Shown here: positions 1 to 6,238 of the stretch, one piece after another
How positions within the stretch are numbered: position 1 is the first letter of the stretch
Layout: the number at the start of each line of letters is the position of its first letter
Assembly (NCBI GenBank): GCA_903859115.1
Contig: CAIOLH010000165.1
Span: 1 to 6,238 of the forward strand
Direction: 5' to 3'
DNA: 6,238 bases
From: an uncultured Opitutia bacterium
GTDB taxonomy: Bacteria; Verrucomicrobiota; Verrucomicrobiae; Opitutales; UBA953
Made by a program: the position numbers and the translations under genes
Notes under the pieces: generated by a model
Database searches by the model: none
What the model was told of the DNA's origin: nothing
What the model saw: the letters and a program-made list of their open reading frames with translations, nothing else

Positions 1-1089
1 AAAGACGCAGTCTCGCTCGGTATTGGTGAACCAGATTTCATTACGCCTTTTCACGTCCGTGAAGCCGCCATGGCTGCGTTAGAAAAAGGTCGCACCTCTT
101 ACACCGATAATCGCGGCACACTTCAGTTGCGTGAAGAGATTTCCCGTTACGTCGAAAAATTCTACGGCCCAACCTATAATCCTGAGAGCGAAATTTTAGT
201 CACGGTCGGCGTTTCCGAAGCTCTCGATATTATGCTTCGTGCCACTCTGAATCCTGGCGACAAAGTTCTCTATCACGAGCCTTGCTACGTTTCTTACGCT
301 CCTAGCGTTACGCTCTGTCACGCTACGCCGATTCCTATCAAAACCACTTCGAAAGATCAATTCGCTCTCGATCCTGCTGCCTTACGTGCTGCTTGGCAAC
401 CTGGTTGCAAAATTCTAATTCTGAATTTCCCAACCAATCCTACCGGCGGAACTGCTGATCGTAAGAAGTTGGAAGAGATTGCTAAGTTTGCGGTGGAGAA
501 AGATCTCCTCGTTGCGTCTGACGAAATTTATTCGGAACTCACGTTCGAAGGTGACCACGTCTCAATCGCTTCACTGCCCGGTATGCGTGAACGCACGGTC
601 TTTTTACACGGATTCTCCAAAGCTTTCGCGATGACCGGATTCCGTATCGGTTACGCTTGTGGTCCTGCTTCGGTAATTGATGGTATGCTCAAGGTACACC
701 AATACAGCATCATGTGTGCTCCGATTATCAGCCAAGAAGCTGCGGTTGAAGCGTTGCGCAATGGACGCGACTCCATGTTGCACATGCGTGAAAAATATCG
801 TGAGCGTCGCGACTTTATCGTCCGTCGTTTTAATGAACTAGGCTTAAAGTGTCACTTACCACGCGGTGCTTTCTACGCTTTTCCTGATATCACCAGCACG
901 GGTCTAGACTCGATGGCATTCGCCTCAAAACTTCTCGAAGCACAGAAGGTCGCGATGGTGCCTGGCACGGCTTTCGGTGAAGCAGGTGCAGGTTTTTGTC
1001 GTGCCTCCTTCTCGACAAGTTATGAGCGTATTCATGAAGCGGGCGAACGGATTGCTCGCTTCTTAGATACCTTGCCTAGTCGAAAGTAA
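1..1089 (+). CDS. Class I/II PLP-dependent aminotransferase, aspartate aminotransferase fold (5' end missing)
   Basis: The frame is open from base 1, so the gene begins upstream. The first in-frame ATG, at 70, is internal: the codons before it read SLGIGEPDF followed by a helix, the usual N-terminal substrate-loop motif of this family. About 30-35 residues are probably missing; 362 codons are present. The protein is a cytosolic fold-type I enzyme moving amino groups between an amino acid and a 2-oxoacid through pyridoxal phosphate. Visible active-site elements are NFPTNPTGG (cofactor Asn codon 436-438), SDEIY (Asp 520-522 and Tyr 529-531), the Schiff-base lysine in GFSKAFAMTGFRIGY (codon 619-621), and a C-terminal Arg (1000-1002) in CRASFSTS, expected to bind the substrate carboxylate. 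The region around the lysine, including the following HQYSIMCAP, resembles the YugH/PatA-like branch of COG0436. Substrate cannot be decided: aspartate, alanine or aromatic amino acids are all possible. The stop lies 45 bp before der, which fits co-transcription. Confidence 0.95.
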   Translation, partial: KDAVSLGIGEPDFITPFHVREAAMAALEKGRTSYTDNRGTLQLREEISRYVEKFYGPTYNPESEILVTVGVSEALDIMLRATLNPGDKVLYHEPCYVSYAPSVTLCHATPIPIKTTSKDQFALDPAALRAAWQPGCKILILNFPTNPTGGTADRKKLEEIAKFAVEKDLLVASDEIYSELTFEGDHVSIASLPGMRERTVFLHGFSKAFAMTGFRIGYACGPASVIDGMLKVHQYSIMCAPIISQEAAVEALRNGRDSMLHMREKYRERRDFIVRRFNELGLKCHLPRGAFYAFPDITSTGLDSMAFASKLLEAQKVAMVPGTAFGEAGAGFCRASFSTSYERIHEAGERIARFLDTLPSRK

Positions 1090-1134
1090 GCATCCTCGCT
1101 TGCTAACGGCTCGTAACGCTTCGATTGTACACCG

Positions 1135-2772
1135 ATGGAACGGAAAACAGAATTATCTCGAGCAGTTGCAATTGTGGGCCGTCCCAACGTCGGCAAAAGC
1201 CGTCTGTTTAATGCACTCGTTGGTCGACGTATCTCCATCGTGCATGATCAACCGGGAGTGACGCGCGATTTAATCACTGCTGAAATTTCTGAAGGTCGCT
1301 ACACTTTGATGGATACGGGTGGTATTGGTTTATACAAAGCCAACCTCACTCCTAAAGTCATTGCTGAGGCCGTTGAAGAGCAGGTCGATTTCGCCCTCGC
1401 TGCCGCAAGTTTAGTTTTATTGGTCGTCGATATTACCGAAGGCTGCGCGCCGCTCGATATCGAAGTCGCCTCTAAATTACGTCAGGCCGGCAAAAATGTC
1501 ATCATCATCGCCAACAAGGCCGACAGCGAAGAGCGCGAAGTAAATATGGGTGATTTTTACACTCTAGGATTTGGTGACCCTTTATTAGTTTCGGCAGAAC
1601 ATGGTCGCGGTATTCCTCAGTTAAGAACTCTCATTCTCAAAAAGATTGGTCCAGCGCCCGTAACGCCAAGTACGGAAACTTCACACCCGATTCGTTTAGC
1701 TTTAGCCGGTCGCCCCAATGTCGGAAAAAGTTCCATGGGTAATCGTCTCATGGGAAATTCACGTCTCATCGTGAGCGAGATTGCCGGTACCACCCGTGAT
1801 CCCGTGCGTTCACGTTTGATGCGTGTTAAGTCAGATGGATCCAAAACAGAATTTGCCTTAGTGGATACGGCCGGACGTCGTACCGCCAATAAACGCGATA
1901 CTTTAGATTTCTTTTCGCAAATTCGCTCCGACGAAATTTTAGCCGATACCGATGTTGTATTTTTAGTATTAGATGCCCAACAGGGTGTCACGCGCATTGA
2001 TAAACAGTTGGCCGGTGAGTTGGCTTTGATTGGCTGTGGTATCGTGGTTGTGGTTAATAAATGGGATTTAGCGAAAGCGGCCTTCCGTGCCGATGCGATC
2101 AGCGGATTTGAAGATGAAGAAGAATTCAGATCCAAATTCCGTGCGGCCGTTCGCCGTGAACTTTTCTTCTTACCTGATTCGCCTGTTTTATTCGTTTCGG
2201 CAAAAACTGGTCTGCGTGCCGAAGATCTTTTAGACGCTGCGGAAGGTGTGTTTATTCGTGCGGGTGCGACAATCCCTACGGGTAAGATCAATCGAATTAT
2301 TCAAGATCTCATGATCAAACGCCCGCCCCGCATGGTTTCGGGTCGTCGTTTCAAATGTTATTACGTGACCCAAGTTTCCAAGCGTCCGATTCGTTTTAGA
2401 TTATTCTGTAATTCAGAAGAGAGATTAGAAGAAGCCTATCAGCGCTACCTCGTTAAAGGGGTGCATGAGAATTTTGATTTATCGGGTGTGCCCGTCTTCC
2501 TCGATGTGGTCGGCAAGCCTAAGCAGGAAGGCCGAAAGTATTTTGCACCGCCGGGTACACGTCCCGATTCTGCCGAAGGATCGAGTGAATCCACTCCCCG
2601 TCATATCGAGAAGCCACGTGCAGTAAGTTCTGGACCACGTTTAGGCAAGGCGAAGTCGGGCAGCAAGCCACGCACGGGTAAACCTGGTGCTAAGTCGGGC
2701 AAGAAAGCTTTTACGCGTTGGGATAAGCCCCGTTCGCTTAAAGGTCGTGCTGCTCGCCAAGCACGAAAATAA
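1135..2772 (+). CDS. der: Ribosome biogenesis GTPase Der (EngA), with long basic C-terminal tail
   Basis: Der is an essential tandem GTPase that binds the 50S precursor and helps late large-subunit assembly. Both G domains are complete. Domain 1: GRPNVGKS at residues 15-22, GVTRD 41-45, DTGG 60-63, NKAD 127-130, SAEHG 153-157. Domain 2: GRPNVGKSS 192-200, TTRD 219-222, DTAG 244-247, NKWD 308-311, SAKTG 355-359. A KH-like RNA/G-domain contact region follows at about 378-462 (PPRMVSGRR, YQRYLVKG, SGVPVFLDVVG). The protein is 545 residues, against roughly 430-490 usual for the family. The excess is a Lys/Arg/Gly/Ser/Pro-rich tail from about residue 463 that looks disordered. The ATG at 1135 is the only reasonable start: an in-frame stop lies at 1114-1116 and the P-loop begins at residue 15, as expected. 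No Shine-Dalgarno sequence is visible before it. The P-loop Ser is followed by Arg rather than the common Thr. fmt follows 14 bp after the stop. Confidence 0.97.
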   Translation: MERKTELSRAVAIVGRPNVGKSRLFNALVGRRISIVHDQPGVTRDLITAEISEGRYTLMDTGGIGLYKANLTPKVIAEAVEEQVDFALAAASLVLLVVDITEGCAPLDIEVASKLRQAGKNVIIIANKADSEEREVNMGDFYTLGFGDPLLVSAEHGRGIPQLRTLILKKIGPAPVTPSTETSHPIRLALAGRPNVGKSSMGNRLMGNSRLIVSEIAGTTRDPVRSRLMRVKSDGSKTEFALVDTAGRRTANKRDTLDFFSQIRSDEILADTDVVFLVLDAQQGVTRIDKQLAGELALIGCGIVVVVNKWDLAKAAFRADAISGFEDEEEFRSKFRAAVRRELFFLPDSPVLFVSAKTGLRAEDLLDAAEGVFIRAGATIPTGKINRIIQDLMIKRPPRMVSGRRFKCYYVTQVSKRPIRFRLFCNSEERLEEAYQRYLVKGVHENFDLSGVPVFLDVVGKPKQEGRKYFAPPGTRPDSAEGSSESTPRHIEKPRAVSSGPRLGKAKSGSKPRTGKPGAKSGKKAFTRWDKPRSLKGRAARQARK

Positions 2773-2786
2773 AACTTTAATTCAAC

Positions 2787-3800
2787 ATGTCGGTTGCACC
2801 ATCCCAGTCACGGTTTCGTATCATTCTGCTCGGTTCAGATGAAATCGCGCTACCGTTATTTGCTTCAGTGACTGCCACCAAAAATATTGAAGTAGTCGCG
2901 GTCTATACTCAGCCCGATCGACCTGCTGGGCGTGGTCAGGAAATCAAATCTAACCCAGTAGCATTATGGGCAAAAGAAAAAGGTCTAAAATTATTACAGC
3001 CTGAACGACTTGCGGAAATCGATGCGCAAGAACTGAAAGATTTAAACGTAGATCTGGGCGTAGTCATGGCTTATGGACAAATACTGAAAGACGATTTTCT
3101 AGCCGCGACTCGTTTAGGCTTTATCAATTTCCATGGTTCACTCTTGCCCGCATTAAGAGGGGCAACACCCGTGGAATCATCTTTGGCTTTAGGTTTAAAA
3201 TCCACGGGTATTTCGGTTCAACACGTGGTAAGAAAATTAGACGCCGGTCCGCTTTATGCTTCGAGTGAATTAAAAGTTTTAGCTGATGAGGGTAGGGCGG
3301 CGTTACGTCAGCGCTTAGGTCAGACGGCAGCTGAACTTTCGAATCAATTTTTAGATAAAATTCTTAATCAACAAATCAAACCTCAGCCACAGGACGAATC
3401 TCAGGTCACCTACACTCGACGATTGGATCGCCAAGACGCCTCGCTTGATTTCAAAACCCATGCAGAAGAAATTGTTGGTCGAGTACGCGCCTTGGAAGGC
3501 TGGCCTGGTTCGACATTTCCGCTGGGCGATTTAATGATCAAAGTCGGTTCAGCCTCCTTAATAACCGAAGACCATAAACTCACGCCTGGGACCATTGTCC
3601 AGTCTGACAGACTAGGTTTGAAAGTGGCGTGTGGAAATGGATTTTGTTTATTTACGACTTTACAACGTCCGGGTGGGAGAATGTTGCCGGTCGGTGAATT
3701 CTTGGCTGGTTGTCCGATTGCCGAAGGTACGGTGATTGAATCGCGTTCCATGCCGCCGTTGGTTTCTGCTCAGCCATTTCCACGAGTAAAGAAGTCTTAA
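2787..3800 (+). CDS. fmt: Methionyl-tRNA formyltransferase
   Basis: Fmt transfers a formyl group from 10-formyl-tetrahydrofolate to Met on the initiator tRNA, enabling bacterial translation initiation in the cytosol. The 337 residues match the whole family (E. coli Fmt is 315). An N-terminal Rossmann-type formyltransferase domain covers about residues 10-205 and an OB-like tRNA-binding domain about 207-320. Seen in the sequence are the tRNA-contacting loop TQPDRPAGRG (41-50), AYGQIL (95-100), the catalytic motif INFHGSLLP with Asn114 and His116, and Asp152 in KLDAG, completing the Asn-His-Asp triad. TYTRRLDRQDASLDF (208-222) and WPGSTF (239-244) mark the C-terminal domain. Two deviations: the usual GTPxFA turn after the first strand reads GSDEIAL, and the usual LDTGD reads LDAGP. 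The first ATG was chosen because it follows der by 14 bp and leaves a short leader before the first beta strand; no ribosome-binding site is apparent. Peptide deformylase (def), a frequent neighbour of fmt, is not in the window. Confidence 0.96.
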   Translation: MSVAPSQSRFRIILLGSDEIALPLFASVTATKNIEVVAVYTQPDRPAGRGQEIKSNPVALWAKEKGLKLLQPERLAEIDAQELKDLNVDLGVVMAYGQILKDDFLAATRLGFINFHGSLLPALRGATPVESSLALGLKSTGISVQHVVRKLDAGPLYASSELKVLADEGRAALRQRLGQTAAELSNQFLDKILNQQIKPQPQDESQVTYTRRLDRQDASLDFKTHAEEIVGRVRALEGWPGSTFPLGDLMIKVGSASLITEDHKLTPGTIVQSDRLGLKVACGNGFCLFTTLQRPGGRMLPVGEFLAGCPIAEGTVIESRSMPPLVSAQPFPRVKKS

Positions 3801-3838
3801 TCGCTTGATTTGCTCGCCCGCCTGAGATGTCATAGTGC

Positions 3839-5917
3839 ATGCGTGCGAGGTATCTACTTGGGTTGCTGTCGCTAAGCCTTTTGGCTCAGCAGAAGGATAT
3901 TCGCTTTGAACAAGTGGGTGGTGGTTCGTTGTCGGGATATACTGAAGACGAAAAAGCTGAGAAAGCTTGGGAAATGAATGCCAAGGTGATGAAGCCAGGT
4001 GAAGATTCTGGAAAGTGGGATATGCAGGAATTATCGGGCCGCACCTTTCAATCGGGCAAACCTTCGATTAGCTTTAGCAGTCCGAATGGTGTAGTTGATC
4101 CCACAAAAAAAATCGCTGAGGGAAAAGAGTTATTCAAGGCCTTCTCGAGTACTTTTAATTTAACAGGTACGGGTTGGACTTGGAAGGGTACAAGCACTGG
4201 CGATACCTTTTCTATCTTAGCCGACGTGGTCGCTGAACTTGATCTAACCAAACCCAAGGATAAAAGATTTTCTGTTAAGGCTTTGCGGTTGGATGTGACG
4301 CCCACCAGCGAAGGTACCCAATTAACCTTCTCTGGTGGTGTTTCATTTTCTCGTCAAGGTGAACAAATTGTCTGCGAAGCCATCGACTGTATTTTAGATG
4401 ACTCAGGCGTCGGTGATAAAAATTGTAAGATTATCAAAGCCCGCGGTCAGGTAGTACGCACTTATCTAAATCAAACGGTTAAAGGCGACTCGGTTGTTTA
4501 TTTCCCAAAAACAGATCAATTAAATGTCGCGGGTCATGTTATTTTATCTGAGCCGACTTTAAATATAACTTCTGATACTTTGGCGTATGATGGAAGGACT
4601 GGTATTACTTTATTGCAGGCGATTACTGAACCTACGGTAGCGGTGAAAGCACAACGTAAGGATAAGTCGATGATGGAGCTAACCGGCCGAGCTGGGCGGA
4701 TCGAACGCGATCTTAAAACCGGACTACAAACGGTCGTGATGGATGGTCAGGCCAATTTTATTTCCGAACAAGGTATGTTAAATTCTCAAAAGATTTCAGT
4801 TAAAGAACTGAACGAAGGTGGTAACGTCTTGATTGCTGATGGCTCAGTGCGTGGATTGGTGCAGGAAACATCATTCAACGCTGAACATGCAAGATGGCAG
4901 CAATTAAAGGGCCAATTAGAACTTTCGGGAAAAGCCAATTTAGTGGATAAACGTGGGGTTGATTTAATAGGTACACAGATTTTTTCAGACTCATTGCTGC
5001 AGCAAGTCATCGTGAAATCGGATTCCGCTTCACGTGCTACGATTAAATTCCGATCGGCCTTGGTTGGAGCTGAAGGTGGAAAAGCTGAAGCTAATCAAAT
5101 TGTGATTTCCAATTCAGACACAACCGCTGAGGTTGATTTAACGGGTGCGGTGAAGTACTCGATGGATAAAATAACTACAGAGTCGGATCGTTTAGTTGCT
5201 TATTCAGTGCCCCGGACGGCCCAAACGAAAAGCGGGGTTTTTGAACTTCAGAAATTAACCCTCACCGGTAAAGTACGATTTGTGCAACCTGGATTACGTA
5301 CCACAGCGGAGCGCGCAGATTTTCGACCTAACGTCGAAGTACAGGAAATCTTAGTCGATGATAGTCTTAAGGGTAAGGTTGAATTGCTTACCCTAGGTGG
5401 TGGCAGTGGCGCGACTCGACCAAAACTTTTCTTAGAAATGCAAAATGGAAAGGTCTCTGAGTTTACCGCCGATGCGCATGAGATTTTAAGTTCTAAAGAG
5501 CTAACTAAAATATTTTTACGTGGCTCAGTTGCTATGCAAAGTCCCAACGCTAATGCCACTTGTGACCTCTTAGAAGGTCTGGCTCGACCCGATAAAGCAG
5601 GGAATCGTTCACCTGAATTAATTGTGGGTCGTGGAAATGTTACCGTGAAGGCCGATGAAACTACGGCAATCGGTCGCACGATGGAAATTAATCCTAACAC
5701 CGGCGAAGCGCGACTCTTTGGAGATGCTCGGGTGCGTGATCGCGATGGCCACGAAGGTGTCCCCGCCAATTCGATTGTTTACGATTATACCAAGCGGATG
5801 TGGAGAATGGACCAAGTGGTTAATCCGCAAAATCCTAAGCAGGTTATCCGACCTAAAATCATTTTAGGGCCTGAGTTCATCCTTCCACAGGTCAAAACGC
5901 TCGACAAGGCCCCCTAA
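3839..5917 (+). CDS. Large multi-module LptA/OstA-family periplasmic protein, probable LPS transport bridge
   Basis: This is probably the periplasmic part of the lipopolysaccharide export machine, linking the inner-membrane LptB2FG complex to the outer membrane. Residues 1-16 look like a short signal peptide or membrane anchor (MRAR, then a Leu-rich core ending in Ala16); no lipobox Cys follows. Residues about 60-140 contain NLTGTGWTWKG followed by a strand-rich stretch, which may be LptC-like (tentative). From about 165 to 660 the protein is repetitive beta structure. A turn of the form G-x-V/A recurs at Gly 166, 203, 232; 303, 335, 364; 436, 477, 512; and 562, 599, 628, that is four modules of about 130 residues with three turns each, typical in style of OstA jelly rolls. 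E. coli LptA is about 185 residues, so 692 is very long. No C-terminal LptD barrel is evident. Four cysteines are present (179, 184, 196, 575). The start is fixed by an in-frame TAG at 3833-3835. The immediate lptB neighbour (18 bp away) strongly supports the role. The symbol is left blank because an LptC-LptA fusion or a paralogue is possible. Confidence 0.85.
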   Translation: MRARYLLGLLSLSLLAQQKDIRFEQVGGGSLSGYTEDEKAEKAWEMNAKVMKPGEDSGKWDMQELSGRTFQSGKPSISFSSPNGVVDPTKKIAEGKELFKAFSSTFNLTGTGWTWKGTSTGDTFSILADVVAELDLTKPKDKRFSVKALRLDVTPTSEGTQLTFSGGVSFSRQGEQIVCEAIDCILDDSGVGDKNCKIIKARGQVVRTYLNQTVKGDSVVYFPKTDQLNVAGHVILSEPTLNITSDTLAYDGRTGITLLQAITEPTVAVKAQRKDKSMMELTGRAGRIERDLKTGLQTVVMDGQANFISEQGMLNSQKISVKELNEGGNVLIADGSVRGLVQETSFNAEHARWQQLKGQLELSGKANLVDKRGVDLIGTQIFSDSLLQQVIVKSDSASRATIKFRSALVGAEGGKAEANQIVISNSDTTAEVDLTGAVKYSMDKITTESDRLVAYSVPRTAQTKSGVFELQKLTLTGKVRFVQPGLRTTAERADFRPNVEVQEILVDDSLKGKVELLTLGGGSGATRPKLFLEMQNGKVSEFTADAHEILSSKELTKIFLRGSVAMQSPNANATCDLLEGLARPDKAGNRSPELIVGRGNVTVKADETTAIGRTMEINPNTGEARLFGDARVRDRDGHEGVPANSIVYDYTKRMWRMDQVVNPQNPKQVIRPKIILGPEFILPQVKTLDKAP

Positions 5918-5935
5918 CAACTTCCTCATTACTCT

Positions 5936-6238
5936 ATGGTTGCCTCTAACGATAAGTCTCTCGTTCGCGCGCAAGCTCTGGCTAAGCACTACGGTCAGGC
6001 CGTTGCTGTTAAAAATGTAAGTCTCGATTTACGTGCCGGAGAGATTGTCGGTTTGCTCGGACCTAACGGTGCCGGAAAAACAACCAGCTTTTATATGATG
6101 GTAGGATTAATTCCCGCCACGTCAGGAAACGTATTTATTGATGGTGTTGATGTCACAGCCATGCCGATGTGGAAGCGTGCCAAGAATGGTATCGGTTATT
6201 TGCCTCAAGAGTCTGCCATTTTTAGAAAACTTTCCGTG
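5936..6238 (+). CDS. lptB: LPS export ABC transporter ATP-binding protein LptB (3' end missing)
   Basis: LptB is the cytoplasmic ATPase that pairs with LptF and LptG to extract lipopolysaccharide from the inner membrane and push it along the LptC/LptA bridge. The frame is open from the ATG at 5936 to the window edge (101 codons; the family is about 240 residues). It shows an N-terminal strand region (LVRAQALAKHYG), the Walker A motif GPNGAGKTT at residues 42-50, then SFYMMVGLIPATSGNVFIDG, and the Q-loop in GIGYLPQESAIFRKLSV (Gln91). The FYMMVGL and YLPQESAIFRKL stretches are characteristic of LptB rather than of generic ABC ATPases. The signature motif, Walker B and H-loop lie beyond the window. 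The ATG is 18 bp after the LptA-like gene, without a recognisable Shine-Dalgarno sequence; translational coupling is plausible. LivF/LivG-type ATPases are the main alternative, but the motif wording and the upstream OstA-type gene argue against them. Confidence 0.95.
   Translation, partial: MVASNDKSLVRAQALAKHYGQAVAVKNVSLDLRAGEIVGLLGPNGAGKTTSFYMMVGLIPATSGNVFIDGVDVTAMPMWKRAKNGIGYLPQESAIFRKLSV

Noticed and set aside
70..1089. Treating the ATG at 70 as the true start of the aminotransferase.
   Set aside because: The 23 codons before it are open and encode the conserved SLGIGEPDF motif and the start of the following helix, so the gene clearly starts upstream of the window.
1..1089. The aminotransferase as a recently acquired gene, because its codon choice (more CTC, CGT, GCT) looks slightly different from the LptA-like gene (more TTA, GGT).
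   Set aside because: The difference is small, TTA is also common in the aminotransferase, and expression-level effects explain it as well; no mobile-element traces are nearby.
1100..1134. Possible promoter before der: TTGCTA (1100-1105), 17-base spacer, GATTGT (1123-1128), which would give an almost leaderless transcript.
   Set aside because: Only 4 of 6 and 3 of 6 matches to the sigma-70 consensus, which is expected by chance; short intergenic spacing favours read-through from upstream.
1617..2291. A 224-codon open frame on the minus strand inside der.
   Set aside because: It lies wholly antisense to a conserved GTPase gene, its product is Ser/Arg/Lys-rich without a recognisable domain, and it mirrors the codon bias of der.
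3801..3838. Possible promoter or terminator in the gap before the LptA-like gene.
   Set aside because: TTGATT at 3805-3810 has no good -10 partner at proper spacing, and there is no stable hairpin with a T-run.
5248..5769. A 173-codon open frame on the minus strand inside the LptA-like gene.
   Set aside because: Antisense to a well-supported gene, low-complexity Ser/Arg/Pro product, no family resemblance and no sensible start context.
3839..5917. The LptA-like gene as LptD (full OstA with outer-membrane barrel).
   Set aside because: The repetitive OstA-style turns run almost to the C-terminus, and there is no long barrel domain with aromatic-ended strands; LptD would also be expected to be longer.

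Overview
The window holds five genes, all on the + strand and tightly packed (gaps of 45, 14, 38 and 18 bp). It looks like a piece of one housekeeping operon or directon. In order they are: the 3' part of a class I/II PLP-dependent aminotransferase; der (engA), a double-GTPase ribosome assembly factor; fmt, methionyl-tRNA formyltransferase; a large periplasmic LptA/OstA-type protein of 692 residues; and the 5' part of lptB, the ATPase of the lipopolysaccharide transporter. There are no RNA genes, mobile elements, CRISPR arrays or convincing promoters or terminators, and no gene-free stretch longer than 45 bp.

The lptA-like/lptB pair implies a diderm bacterium that exports lipopolysaccharide. 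The very long OstA-type protein, the basic tail on Der, moderate G+C and start codons without a Shine-Dalgarno sequence suggest a lineage outside Proteobacteria. A member of the Planctomycetota-Verrucomicrobiota-Chlamydiota group, particularly Verrucomicrobiota, is my best guess, but this rests on general impression and cannot be proved from the sequence alone.

Functionally the segment joins amino acid metabolism (aminotransferase), ribosome maturation (Der), formylation of the initiator tRNA (Fmt) and outer-membrane biogenesis (LptA-like bridge plus LptB motor). These are growth-linked functions, so co-transcription is plausible. All complete reading frames are intact and the key catalytic motifs are present.

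The one clearly non-routine item is the LptA-like protein. It has an apparent signal peptide, an N-terminal segment that may correspond to LptC, and then four copies of a roughly 130-residue module. Each module carries three 'G-x-V/A' turns at similar spacing. It lacks an LptD-type beta-barrel. This could be an unusually long, single-chain periplasmic bridge. I see no sign of a wholly new system; the rest of the window is conserved core genome.
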